DNA from: UBA668 sp963720695
GTDB taxonomy: Bacteria; Actinomycetota; Acidimicrobiia; Acidimicrobiales; Ilumatobacteraceae
Direction of reading: 5' to 3'
Length of the DNA: 64,000 bases
Assembly: GCA_963720695.1 (NCBI GenBank)
Contig: CAVRGG010000007.1
Span: 434,001 to 498,000, forward strand
Shown here: positions 25,406 to 33,816 of the stretch, in pieces
Layout: every line of letters starts with the position of its first letter
Position numbering within the stretch: the stretch's first letter is position 1
Notes under the pieces: generated by a model
The model's input: only the letters and a program-made list of their open reading frames with translations
Told to the model about the DNA's origin: nothing
The model's database searches: none
Position numbers and translations under genes: made by a program

Positions 25406-26203
25406 CTACTTGCGGAGCAGGGTGTCCAAGCGGCGCGCGGCGACCGAGAGGGCGATGATCGACAGCATGGCGAGCACGGCGATGTGCGCAGCCATCGAGG
25501 CGGTCCACACGCCTGCGTTGGCGCCGCGCACGAGCGCCACGCCGTGGTACAGCGGCGAGAGCTGCACGATCCACGCCCATGATCCGTAGGCGGACGTCGG
25601 GAAGAACGTCGCCGAGAACAGGAACAACGGCATCATCGCCGTTGTGACGATGTCCATGTCGGCCCACCCGCGCATGTACGTGGTGCCCGCGAAGCCGATG
25701 CTCGCGAAGGTGAGGCCGATGAGGGCACATGCCGGCAGCGCCATCAGCGACCACCACGAACCGGTGAGTCCGAGCGCCGCCATGACGACGAGGAAGCTGC
25801 ACGCGTACAGCTGGCCGCGCAGCAGCGCCCAGCCGATCTCACCCATCGCCACATCGGCGGGACTCATCGGCGTCGCGAGCGCGGCGTCGTAGATGCGGGC
25901 GTACTTCATCCGGTGCAGCACGTTGCCGGTCGAGTCGAAGATCGCACCGTTCATCGCCGACGACGCCATCAGCGCCGGGGCGACGAACACGTCGTAGGGA
26001 ACCTGCTTGCCGCCGAAGGAGACGGTGCCCACCAGATCGCCGAGGCCGGCGCGCATGCTCAGCAGATAGAACAGCGGCTCGAAGAATCCGCTGACGACGA
26101 TGAGCCACTGCCGCCGGTAGGCGACGAGGTGCCGTTCGATCATCCGCTGTGGGCGGCGGACCACGAAGTCGCGCGGCACGATCCGAAGCAGGGTGCCGCT
26201 CAT
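25406..26203 (-). CDS. ABC-2 type exporter permease (NodJ/DrrB-like), second
   Basis: A 265-residue inner-membrane protein with about six helices: VSGFFEPLFYLLSMRAGLG, MNGAIFDSTGNVLHRMKYARI, ATPMSPADVAMGEIGWALLRG and FPTSAYGSWAWIVQLSPLYH are typical of the ABC-2 / NodJ family. It starts with ATG overlapping the stop of the previous permease gene (ATGA). With that permease and the ATPase upstream it forms an exporter. The cargo is unknown; drug, polyketide or lipid-linked glycan are all possible. Confidence 0.87.
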   Translation of the reverse strand: MSGTLLRIVPRDFVVRRPQRMIERHLVAYRRQWLIVVSGFFEPLFYLLSMRAGLGDLVGTVSFGGKQVPYDVFVAPALMASSAMNGAIFDSTGNVLHRMKYARIYDAALATPMSPADVAMGEIGWALLRGQLYACSFLVVMAALGLTGSWWSLMALPACALIGLTFASIGFAGTTYMRGWADMDIVTTAMMPLFLFSATFFPTSAYGSWAWIVQLSPLYHGVALVRGANAGVWTASMAAHIAVLAMLSIIALSVAARRLDTLLRK

Positions 26204-26991
26204 GGGTACAACTTCCGTCCCAGTCGTCGAGTGGCGACCACCATGCCCGCCACACCCCAGGCGAGCACGAAGGCGATGTGGCCGGCGGTGCCGAGCCAGT
26301 CGACGTTGCCGGAGGTGAAGCCGCGGGCGACGACCACCCCGTGCCAGAGCGGGAACACCTTGGCCACCCACTGCACCAGCGTCGGCAATTGAGACAGCGG
26401 ATAGAAGGCGCCGCCGAAGAGGAACAGCGGGATGATGACGAACCGGTTGATGCCGGCGAACGAACCGTCGTACTCGGAGTTGATCGACAGCGCCATGATC
26501 GGCATCGCGAACGACACGCCGACGGCCATCGCGACCAGCACCGTCGGGATCAGGCCCCACGATCGTGTGTCGGGGAAGCAGGCCAGCACGATCGCGACGG
26601 CGGCCGCGGCCAGCCCGGACCGGGCGGCCATCCACGTCGCATGACCGGCGACGATGTCACCCGCGTCGAGAGGGGTGGCCGCGATGCCGTGATACCCCCG
26701 ACTCCACTTGAGCCCGCCCATCACCGGCCACATGCTCTCTCCGGCGCTCAACGACATCGCCGTCGTGATCAGCAGACCCGGCGCCACGAACGCGACGTAG
26801 GACATGCCGCCGAGCGCGTCGCTCGCGGACGAGTTCTTGTCGACGAGCGAGCCGACGCCGACCCCGAGGCCGAGCAGGTACAGCATCGGCTGCACGAACG
26901 TGGACAGCAGGTTGGTCTTCCAGAGTCGACGAAACGTCGCCAGGTGCCAACTGGCGACACGCAGCGCAGCGGGGGTGGTGGTGTGCGCCAT
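26200..26991 (-). CDS. ABC-2 type exporter permease (NodJ/DrrB-like), first
   Basis: A 263-residue membrane protein with about six helices and the ABC-2 layout: FRRLWKTNLLSTFVQPMLYLLGLGVG, GESMWPVMGGLKWSRGYHGI, ATPLDAGDIVAGHATWMAAR, FYPLSQLPTLVQWVAKVFPLWHG. ATG at MAHTTTPAAL was chosen because it lies just 1 base beyond the ATPase stop and directly before the first helix. The two permeases are related to each other and probably form a heterodimeric channel. Confidence 0.87.
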   Translation of the reverse strand: MAHTTTPAALRVASWHLATFRRLWKTNLLSTFVQPMLYLLGLGVGVGSLVDKNSSASDALGGMSYVAFVAPGLLITTAMSLSAGESMWPVMGGLKWSRGYHGIAATPLDAGDIVAGHATWMAARSGLAAAAVAIVLACFPDTRSWGLIPTVLVAMAVGVSFAMPIMALSINSEYDGSFAGINRFVIIPLFLFGGAFYPLSQLPTLVQWVAKVFPLWHGVVVARGFTSGNVDWLGTAGHIAFVLAWGVAGMVVATRRLGRKLYP

Positions 26992-26992
26992 G

Positions 26993-27919
26993 TCAGTCCG
27001 CCAGGCTCCGACCGGTGAGCAGGAGGAACACATCCTCCAGGCTCGACCGGCGCACGAGCGCGCTCTCGGGTTGCAGGCCACGATGGTGGGTCTCGACCAG
27101 TGCCGCCTCGCCGTCGTCGGCGTAGACGAGGATGCGATCGGGGAGCACTTCCTGGCGCGAGCCGATCCCCATCACCTCGCTGGCGCGCCCTTCGTTGGTG
27201 CCTGCGGGGAAGCGGAGCTCCAGCACCTCCTTGGTCGCGTACCGGTCGATCAGCGTGCGGGGTGACCCCTCGGCGACGATGCGGCCCTGGTCCATCACCA
27301 CCAGCCGGTCGCAGAGCTGCTCCGCCTCGTCCATGTAGTGCGTGGTGAGCACGAGCGTGACGCCCTCCTGCTTCAGCCGGTACAAGCGGTCCCACAGCAC
27401 GTGACGCGCCTGCGGATCGAGGCCGGTGGTGGGTTCGTCGAGCAGCAGCAGCTCGGGCTGGTTGATCAGCGATCGGGCGATCGAGAGCCGGCGCTTCATC
27501 CCACCGCTGAGGTTGTCGACGATGCTGTCGGCTCGCTCGGTCAGCTGGGCGAACTCGAGCAGCTCTGCGGCGCGGCGCTTCGACTCCGCGCGCGGCAGGT
27601 CGAAGAAGCGGCCGTACAGCCACAGGTTCTCCTGCACCGACAGCTCGGTGTCGAGCGTGTCGAGCTGGGGAACGACGCCGATGCGTCCGCGGATCTGGGC
27701 GCCGTGCGTCGCCGGGTCGAGGCCGAACAATCGCAGGGTCCCCGATGTCGCCGCGGACACACACGCGATCATCCTCATCGTGCTGCTCTTGCCGGCACCG
27801 TTCGGGCCGAGGAAGCCGAACGCCTCGCCGGGCTGCACCTCGACGTCGATGCCATCGACGGCGGTGAAGTCGCCGAAGCGCTTGACGAGTTGTCGGGCGA
27901 CGATGAGCGGTGAGTCCAT
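26993..27919 (-). CDS. ABC exporter ATPase (DrrA/NodI-like)
   Basis: A 308-residue ATPase. Walker A GPNGAGKSST, Q-loop VPQLDTLDTELSV, signature NLSGGMKRRLSIARSL, Walker B LLLLDEPTTGLDP and switch His in LTTHYMDEAEQL are all intact. The length with a C-terminal extension of about 90 residues matches DrrA/NodI members. TACAGT lies 9 bases before the ATG, and a terminator lies between it and the preceding gene, so this starts the operon with the two ABC-2 permeases. Confidence 0.92.
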   Translation of the reverse strand: MDSPLIVARQLVKRFGDFTAVDGIDVEVQPGEAFGFLGPNGAGKSSTMRMIACVSAATSGTLRLFGLDPATHGAQIRGRIGVVPQLDTLDTELSVQENLWLYGRFFDLPRAESKRRAAELLEFAQLTERADSIVDNLSGGMKRRLSIARSLINQPELLLLDEPTTGLDPQARHVLWDRLYRLKQEGVTLVLTTHYMDEAEQLCDRLVVMDQGRIVAEGSPRTLIDRYATKEVLELRFPAGTNEGRASEVMGIGSRQEVLPDRILVYADDGEAALVETHHRGLQPESALVRRSSLEDVFLLLTGRSLAD

Positions 27920-27975
27920 GGCGGATCGACTGTACCGGCCCGCACCTTTTTGCCCCGGTCACTTTCTCGGACGCG

Positions 27976-28005
27976 AAAGGACCCCGCACCGGGGCGGGGT
28001 CCTTT
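27976..28005 (-). terminator. Intrinsic terminator of the proline-tailed membrane protein gene
   Basis: Arms AAAGGACCCCGC and GCGGGGTCCTTT form a perfect 12-base stem with a 6-base loop, 20 bases after the stop. The A/T ends make it usable in both directions. Confidence 0.78.
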
Positions 28006-28024
28006 CGGTGAGATGGATGTGAGG

Positions 28025-28639
28025 TCAGCCCGCTGGCGGCGGGGGCGGGGGCGGCGGCGGCGGGGGAGGAGTGGCGCCGGGGGGCGGCGGCGGCGGTGCC
28101 GAGGAATCGCCACCCCCGGACATGCCCAGCTGACTCTTCAGCTTGTTCATGTCCTTGAGATCGTTGAGATCGCCACCGGACTCCTTGAAGCCCTGCACGC
28201 ATCCGACGAGCACGGCGATCGCGCCGAGCAGGACGACGAACATGCCGAAGCCACGGTCCCATTTGACGTCAGCGTTGAGCACGCCCAGCTTCGGGCCGAT
28301 CAGCACCCGGATGAGGATGAGCAACAACGACAGCGCCGACGCACCGAGGAAGATCAGCGGCGCGGGAAGCGACGCCGGCAACTTGAAGATGCCCGCGGCG
28401 GCGAGGAACGTCAACACCCCGATCGCCACGATGAGCAACCACGGGATCAACCCGGTGAAGAAGTGATCGAGCATGTTCGGCCCGCTCGGACATCCGCCGT
28501 AGCTGCAGTCGACGCTGCCGATGCTGACGCCTCCCACCTCGTTGACGTCACCGCTCCAGGCGATGAAGGCGAAGATCAGCACGGCTGCCGCGCCACCCAC
28601 CTTCAGCCAGTCGGATGTCTTGAACTTGCTGAGATCCAT
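28025..28639 (-). CDS. Small membrane protein with poly-proline tail
   Basis: A 204-residue protein with four hydrophobic segments (about residues 13-29, 63-85, 90-112, 126-145) and a C-terminal tail of nearly pure proline interrupted by Gly-Ala-Thr. Two cysteines in VDCSYGGCPSG lie in the first loop and may form a disulfide. The ATG at MDLSKFKTSDWLKVG has GGGGGG about 8 bases upstream. I do not recognise the family; such proline-tailed integral proteins are common in actinobacteria without known role. It is divergent from purH. Confidence 0.68.
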   Translation of the reverse strand: MDLSKFKTSDWLKVGGAAAVLIFAFIAWSGDVNEVGGVSIGSVDCSYGGCPSGPNMLDHFFTGLIPWLLIVAIGVLTFLAAAGIFKLPASLPAPLIFLGASALSLLLILIRVLIGPKLGVLNADVKWDRGFGMFVVLLGAIAVLVGCVQGFKESGGDLNDLKDMNKLKSQLGMSGGGDSSAPPPPPPGATPPPPPPPPPPPPAG

Positions 28640-28687
28640 GAGTAAAACCCCCCAGTGTGGAATCGGACGAATCCAACTGACGCGAAC

Positions 28688-28741
28688 GTACACCTTGCAG
28701 GTGGTTCGACTCTTGGATGCCCAGGGCATTACACCTTGTAA
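28688..28741. promoter_or_regulatory. Repeated TACACCTTG elements between membrane protein gene and purH
   Basis: GTACACCTTGCAG at 28688-28700 and TTACACCTTGTAA at 28729-28741 share TACACCTTG in the same orientation. The second copy is also an inverted repeat TTACA/TGTAA. Centres are 41 bases apart, four helical turns. They may be binding sites of one regulator in this divergent region. No protein is assigned. Confidence 0.45.
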
Positions 28742-28772
28742 AGCCCACCCGGCTCAGTGCCGGCGTGACGCG

Positions 28773-28778
28773 TACATT
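28773..28778 (+). promoter_or_regulatory. -10 box of purH
   Basis: TACATT, exactly 6 bases before the purH ATG. Confidence 0.55.
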
Positions 28779-28784
28779 CTGAGC

Positions 28785-30290
28785 ATGCCCACCGCGCTGC
28801 TCTCCGTGTACGACAAGACCGGCATCGTCGACCTCGCCGCCGGTCTCCAGGCGGCCGGATGGCGCATCGTCAGCAGCGGCGGCACGGCGAAGGCCGTCGC
28901 CGACGCGGGGATCGCCGTCACCGATCTGGCCGAGCTCACCGGATTGCCGGCGATCCTGGATCACCGGGTCGTCACCCTTCACCCCAAGGTGCACGGCGGC
29001 CTCCTCGCGGACCCGACCAACCCCCAGCACCAGGACGACATGGCCGCGCACGGCATCGAGGCCATCGATCTCGTCGTGGTCAACCTCTACCCCTTCACCG
29101 AGCGCCCGAGCATCGAACTCATCGACATCGGTGGTCCGGCGATGGTGCGGGCCGCCGCCAAGAACCATGCGCACGTGGGTGTCGTGGTCGACCCCGTCGA
29201 CTACCGGGTCGTGCTCGACGAGGTCGCGGCCAAGGGCACGCTGTCGGCCGCCACCCGGCGGCGACTGGCGCGAGACGCGTTCGCCGCGATCGCGGCGTAC
29301 GACGCTGCCATCGCCAACTGGTTCGACGACGTCGATGCCTCGGAGGAGCACGCATTGCCGGCGGGACTGCATCTGTCGATGGATCGAGCGCAGACGCTTC
29401 GCTACGGCGAGAATCCTCACCAGCAGGGTGCCCGCTATCGCATCGCCGGCGCGACGAGTTGGTGGGACTCTGCGGTGCAGCACAACGGCAAGGAGCTCAG
29501 CTACCTCAACCTCTACGACACCGAGGCCGCCTGGAAGCTGGTCCATCGCTTCGACGAGCCGGCATGCGTCATCGTGAAGCACGCCAACCCGTGTGGTGTG
29601 GCGGTCGCCGCCGATGTCGAGACCGCGTACGTGCGCGCGAACGCGTGCGACCCGGTGAGCGCGTTCGGCGGCATCGTCGCGCTCAACCAACGGGTCACGG
29701 CAGCGCTGGCCACACAGCTCGCGCCGGTCTTCACGGAGGTCGTCGTCGCGCCGTCCTTCGAACCCGAGGCGCTGGAGATCTTCGCCAAGAAGGCCAACCT
29801 CCGGGTCCTCGAAGCAGCACCGCCGAAGGGTGCAGCGCTCGACATGCGCAGCATCGACGGTGGCCTGCTCGTCCAGCAGGTCGACACCGTGACACCCCGT
29901 GGCGACACGTGGAGGGTCGTCACGGTGGCCTCACCCACCGCGGAGCAGTGGGCAGATCTCGAGTTCGCATGGCAGGTGTGCTCGGTCGTCAGCAGCAACG
30001 CCATCGTGCTCGCCAAGGACCGCCAGGCGTACGGCATCGGTGCCGGCCAGCAGAACCGTGTCGACTCGGCGGAGATCGCATCGCGCCGTGCCGCCGGTCG
30101 TGCCGGCGGCGGTGTGTGCGCGAGCGACGCGTTCTTCCCCTTCCGCGACGGGCTCGACACCGTGGCCGCCGCGGGTGTCACCGCGATCGTTCAGCCCGGA
30201 GGCAGCGTTCGCGACGACGAGGCCATCGCTGCGGCCGACGAGCACGGCATCGCGATGGTGTTCACGGGAGAACGCCACTTCCGTCACTGA
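28785..30290 (+). CDS. purH: Bifunctional AICAR transformylase / IMP cyclohydrolase
   Basis: Carries out the last two steps of IMP synthesis: formylation of AICAR by 10-formyl-THF, then ring closure. The 501-residue chain has the MGS-like cyclohydrolase domain first (LSVYDKTGIVDLAAGL, SSGGTAKAVADAG, HPKVHGGLL) and the transformylase after about residue 190 (RYGENPHQQGARY, CVIVKHANPCGVA, ending VFTGERHFRH). The lysine-histidine pair KH in KHANPCG is the transformylase active site. The message looks leaderless. The 3' end overlaps the convergent DUF2510 gene by 29 bases. Confidence 0.96.
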   Translation: MPTALLSVYDKTGIVDLAAGLQAAGWRIVSSGGTAKAVADAGIAVTDLAELTGLPAILDHRVVTLHPKVHGGLLADPTNPQHQDDMAAHGIEAIDLVVVNLYPFTERPSIELIDIGGPAMVRAAAKNHAHVGVVVDPVDYRVVLDEVAAKGTLSAATRRRLARDAFAAIAAYDAAIANWFDDVDASEEHALPAGLHLSMDRAQTLRYGENPHQQGARYRIAGATSWWDSAVQHNGKELSYLNLYDTEAAWKLVHRFDEPACVIVKHANPCGVAVAADVETAYVRANACDPVSAFGGIVALNQRVTAALATQLAPVFTEVVVAPSFEPEALEIFAKKANLRVLEAAPPKGAALDMRSIDGGLLVQQVDTVTPRGDTWRVVTVASPTAEQWADLEFAWQVCSVVSSNAIVLAKDRQAYGIGAGQQNRVDSAEIASRRAAGRAGGGVCASDAFFPFRDGLDTVAAAGVTAIVQPGGSVRDDEAIAAADEHGIAMVFTGERHFRH

Positions 30291-31380
30291 CGCCGTCGTC
30301 GGGCTGCGGTCGTCCGCGCCGGATCGCCGATGCGATCATCGACCCCACGACCAGCACCAGTCCGGCGATGATCCCGCCCGTCCCGGTTGCCGATGACGAC
30401 GACGGCGCCATCTCGACCTGGACGAAGGCGATCAAGCCGCCTGCAGCGAGGACCGCGCCCCACCATGTCGTCGCTCGGCGTGCCCCGTGCGAGCCGACCA
30501 GACAGACGACGAGCCCGACCACCGTCACGAAGATCGGCCCGGACGTCTGGCCGAAGTCGTTGACGAGCAGTGCCGTGCCGACCAGCGCGGCGACCAGTCC
30601 TGCGGCCGCGAGCGCGGTGCCGGTGCCGCGGTCTCCGCGGCGATCGAGTGCCCATGTCGCGCCGAGGCACAGCGCCGCGCCGATGAGATAGATCGTTCCT
30701 TGCTTGCCGAGGTTGTCGGTGATCGCGCGCGGAAGGATGTTGCCGCTGGCGGAGTCGGTGGTGTCGAGCGAGCCGAACGCGCCGATCAACGCCAGCGCGC
30801 CGAGCCCGAGGAACACGCTGCGGCCTTTGAACCCGGGCAACAGCCACACGGCGATGTAGAGCACGGCGATGGAGAACGCGGTGAGGAACCCGGCGTGGCC
30901 GTCGCGGACCGTGGCAGTCGCACCCAGCACCGGGATGGCCACGACCGCCATCCCCACGGCTGCGGCTCGCACCTCCTCGATCGCCACGAACGAACGGGCC
31001 ACCCACGCGACCACCAGCACGGCCAGCGAGGCTCCGATGACCACACCGCGCGACGGGTCGTCGCCGGCGACGGCGGCGACCGTGCCCGAGGCGAGCGCGG
31101 CGCCACCGAGGCCGGCGAGGGCGCGGGACAGGCTCGGCCGCGGTCGCTCCTTGGCGTCGGCACCGAGCGTGTCGAGGAAGCCGACCTTGGTCGGTGTGTC
31201 GGTCGGTGTCGTGTACGCAGTTGCGGGTGTGGCGATCGGAATCACGGTCGACGCGCCCATCGGATCGACCGCTTGGACGCCGTTGGTGATCACGTGCTCG
31301 GTCCAGTTCGAGCCGTTCCAGTGGCGCTGCTGGTAACGGCCGTACGGATCCGGAAACCACCCTGCGGGTACCTGTGACAT
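30262..31380 (-). CDS. DUF2510 multi-helix membrane protein
   Basis: A 372-residue protein. Residues 4-30 carry the DUF2510 motif (VPAGWFPDPYGRYQQRHWNGSNWTEHV is the core, with W-x-D-P and R-x-W-x-G-x-x-W-T), a short actinobacterial module of unknown role. A Thr/Pro linker leads to about ten predicted helices that make up the rest. GAGGGGG precedes the ATG. Its last 29 bases overlap purH on the other strand. It is divergent from metF (69 bases). No transporter or enzyme family is obvious. Confidence 0.73.
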   Translation of the reverse strand: MSQVPAGWFPDPYGRYQQRHWNGSNWTEHVITNGVQAVDPMGASTVIPIATPATAYTTPTDTPTKVGFLDTLGADAKERPRPSLSRALAGLGGAALASGTVAAVAGDDPSRGVVIGASLAVLVVAWVARSFVAIEEVRAAAVGMAVVAIPVLGATATVRDGHAGFLTAFSIAVLYIAVWLLPGFKGRSVFLGLGALALIGAFGSLDTTDSASGNILPRAITDNLGKQGTIYLIGAALCLGATWALDRRGDRGTGTALAAAGLVAALVGTALLVNDFGQTSGPIFVTVVGLVVCLVGSHGARRATTWWGAVLAAGGLIAFVQVEMAPSSSSATGTGGIIAGLVLVVGSMIASAIRRGRPQPDDGVSDGSGVLP

Positions 31381-31436
31381 GACGTCCCCCTCGTGTCGAC
31401 CCACAGCGTGCCATGCACCACCACCCCGAAATGGGC

Positions 31437-31442
31437 AATGCT
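31437..31442 (+). promoter_or_regulatory. Possible -10 box of metF
   Basis: AATGCT lies 7 bases before the GTG start; it is one base off TAnnnT. Confidence 0.35.
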
Positions 31443-31449
31443 GTGGGGA

Positions 31450-32316
31450 GTGACACGCATCGCCGAGCTCCTCGCAGCAGGTCCCACGTTCTCCTTCGAG
31501 TTCTTTCCCCCGAAGAACGAGGCGGGATGGCTCAGTCTCGGACGCGCCATCGCAGAGCTGGAGCACCTCGAGCCCGACTTCGTGAGCGTCACCTACGGCG
31601 CGGGCGGGAGCACGCGCACTCGCACCGCCGACCTGGTCTCCTGGGTCCGACGGCAGACGCCGATCTCGCCGATGGCGCACCTCACCTGTCAGGGGCACAC
31701 TCGCGCCGACATCCGTGAGATCCTGCTCGACTACCGCGCGGAGGGCGTGGAGAACATCCTCGCCCTCGGCGGCGACCCGCCGGTCCACGGTGAGGCGCCG
31801 TCGGAGAGCGACTACCGCTTCAGTCTCGAACTGGTGCACGACGTCCAGGACTTCGGTGGCTTCTCCGTCGGGGTCGCCGCGCACCCCGAGCTCCACCCTC
31901 GTTCACCCGATCGCGCCACGGATCGACAGCACCTCGCCACCAAGTTGCGCCACGCCGACTTCGCGATCACCCAGTTCTTCTTCGACGTGCACCACTACCT
32001 CGAGATGATGGACGAGCTGGCTGCCCTCGGCGTCCACAGGCCGGTGCTGCCGGGCATCATGCCCATCAGCAATCTCGGCCAGGTCACCCGCATGGCGCAC
32101 ATGAGTGGCGCCGAGGTGCCGGCGTGGGTGGTGGAGCGGGTCGGGAAGGCCGGCGACGACCTCGACGAAGCGGAGCGGATCGGTGTGGAGCTCGCCACCG
32201 AGCTCAGCGCCCAGCTGCTCGACGCCGGCGCTCCCGGATTGCACTTCTACACGCTCAATCGCAGCTGGGCGACGCGTGAGATCTTGCGGAACCTCGGCCT
32301 TCGCGATCTCGCCTGA
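31450..32316 (+). CDS. metF: Methylenetetrahydrofolate reductase
   Basis: Reduces 5,10-methylene-THF to 5-methyl-THF for methionine synthesis, using FAD. About 288 residues, the normal bacterial length. FSFEFFPPKNEAG is the N-terminal signature with the conserved Glu, followed by VTYGAGGSTR, HLTCQGHTR, LALGGDPP and AITQFFFDVHHY. The start is a choice between ATG (MLWGVTRIAELL) and GTG (VTRIAELL) 12 bases later; the GTG fits a leaderless promoter and the usual short N-terminus. 19 bases separate it from the aldehyde dehydrogenase gene, which has its own -10 box. Confidence 0.92.
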   Translation: MTRIAELLAAGPTFSFEFFPPKNEAGWLSLGRAIAELEHLEPDFVSVTYGAGGSTRTRTADLVSWVRRQTPISPMAHLTCQGHTRADIREILLDYRAEGVENILALGGDPPVHGEAPSESDYRFSLELVHDVQDFGGFSVGVAAHPELHPRSPDRATDRQHLATKLRHADFAITQFFFDVHHYLEMMDELAALGVHRPVLPGIMPISNLGQVTRMAHMSGAEVPAWVVERVGKAGDDLDEAERIGVELATELSAQLLDAGAPGLHFYTLNRSWATREILRNLGLRDLA

Positions 32317-32323
32317 CTCGGCG

Positions 32324-32329
32324 TAGGGT
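32324..32329 (+). promoter_or_regulatory. -10 box of the aldehyde dehydrogenase gene
   Basis: TAGGGT, 6 bases before the ATG, in the short gap after metF. Confidence 0.52.
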
Positions 32330-32335
32330 CGCAGC

Positions 32336-33757
32336 ATGCACGCATACGACCAGCTCTACATCAACGGCCAGTGGGTTCCCTCCACCGGGACCGGCACGCT
32401 CGAGGTCACCGACTCCGCCACCGAAGAAGTGATCGCCACCATCCCCGACGGCAGCACCGCCGACGTCGATTCGGCCGTCGCCGCCGCACGGGCGGCGTTC
32501 CCTGCGTGGAACGCGCTGTCGGGCGCGGAGCGCGCCGCCTACCTCATGAAGATCCACGCCGGCCTCGAGGCTCGCACCGACGAACTGGCCTCGATCATCG
32601 CCAAGGAAGTCGGCATGCCGGTGTGGCTGAGCTCGATGATCCAGGTCGGTCTGCCCAAGGGCAACTTCAAGGGCGCCGCCGACCTGCTCGGCAACTACCA
32701 GTTCGAGGAGCAGATCGGGAACAGCCTGGTCGTGCGCGAGGCGATCGGTGTCGTCGGGTGCATCACCCCGTGGAACTACCCGCTCCACCAGATCGCCCTC
32801 AAGGTCGCGCCGGCGATGGCCGCCGGCAACACGGTCGTCCTCAAGCCCAGCGAAGTGGCGCCGATCAACGCGTTCATCCTCGCCGAGATCATCCACGAGG
32901 CCGGTGTCCCGGCCGGCGTGTTCAACCTCGTCACCGGGGTCGGCCCTGTCGTCGGCGAGGCCATCGCCGCCCACGCCGACGTCGACATGGTCTCGTTCAC
33001 CGGCAGCACCCGCGCCGGCAAGCGGGTGGCGGAGGTCGCCAGTCAGACCGTGAAGAAGGTCGCTCTCGAGCTCGGTGGCAAGAGCGCCAACGTCATCCTC
33101 GACGATGCCGACTTCACCAAGGCCGTCTCCGACGGCGTCGGTAAGTGCTTCCTCAACTCGGGACAGACGTGCACCGCCCTCACCCGCATGCTCGTCCCGC
33201 GCGAGCGGCTCGCCGAGGCGGAGGCCATCGCCGCGGGCACCGCTGCCGCAGCGTTCCAGCCGGGCAACCCGTTCGAGGCCGGCAAGTTCGTCGGCCCGCT
33301 CGTGTCGGCGGCCCAGCGTGATCGCGTGCAGGGCTACATCCAGAAGGGCATCGACGAGGGCGCGACGCTGGTCACCGGCGGCGTCGGCGCCCCCGAAGGT
33401 CTCGACCAGGGCTACTACGTGCAGACGACGGTGTTCAGCGGGGTCACCCGCGACATGACCATCGCCCGCGAGGAGATCTTCGGGCCCGTCCTGTCGATCA
33501 TGCCGTACGACTCCGAGGAAGAGGCCGTCGAGATCGCCAACGACTCCGTGTACGGACTCGCCGGCGGTGTCTGGAGCGGTGATCCCGAGCGGGCCAAGCG
33601 CGTGGCGCGCCAGATCCGCGCCGGCCAGGTGGAGGTCAACGGTGGGGCGTTCAACCCGTCGGCGCCCTTCGGTGGCTACAAGCAGAGCGGTCTCGGCCGC
33701 GAGGCCGGTCGCTTCGGTCTCGAGGAGTTCCTCGAGGTCAAGGCGCTCCAGCTCTGA
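32336..33757 (+). CDS. NAD(P)-dependent aldehyde dehydrogenase
   Basis: A 473-residue ALDH-superfamily enzyme oxidising an aldehyde to the acid. The catalytic cysteine is Cys279 (NSGQTCTALTR) and the general base Glu245 (ALELGGKS). TPWNYPLHQIALKVAPAMAAGN, FTGSTRAGKRVAE, EEIFGPVL and GGYKQSGLGREAG are the standard cofactor and fold motifs. Substrate range cannot be told. A possible link to the neighbouring metF is only positional. Confidence 0.93.
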   Translation: MHAYDQLYINGQWVPSTGTGTLEVTDSATEEVIATIPDGSTADVDSAVAAARAAFPAWNALSGAERAAYLMKIHAGLEARTDELASIIAKEVGMPVWLSSMIQVGLPKGNFKGAADLLGNYQFEEQIGNSLVVREAIGVVGCITPWNYPLHQIALKVAPAMAAGNTVVLKPSEVAPINAFILAEIIHEAGVPAGVFNLVTGVGPVVGEAIAAHADVDMVSFTGSTRAGKRVAEVASQTVKKVALELGGKSANVILDDADFTKAVSDGVGKCFLNSGQTCTALTRMLVPRERLAEAEAIAAGTAAAAFQPGNPFEAGKFVGPLVSAAQRDRVQGYIQKGIDEGATLVTGGVGAPEGLDQGYYVQTTVFSGVTRDMTIAREEIFGPVLSIMPYDSEEEAVEIANDSVYGLAGGVWSGDPERAKRVARQIRAGQVEVNGGAFNPSAPFGGYKQSGLGREAGRFGLEEFLEVKALQL

Positions 33758-33816
33758 CACCGCACGCCCACGGTGACGGCCTCGGCCGGAGCCGGTGGGC
33801 GATACTGGACGACTGA

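Noticed and set aside
28059..28092. GGC/CGG repeats as a possible CRISPR or tandem repeat array
   Set aside because: They are the proline codons in the tail of the membrane protein; no spacer structure.
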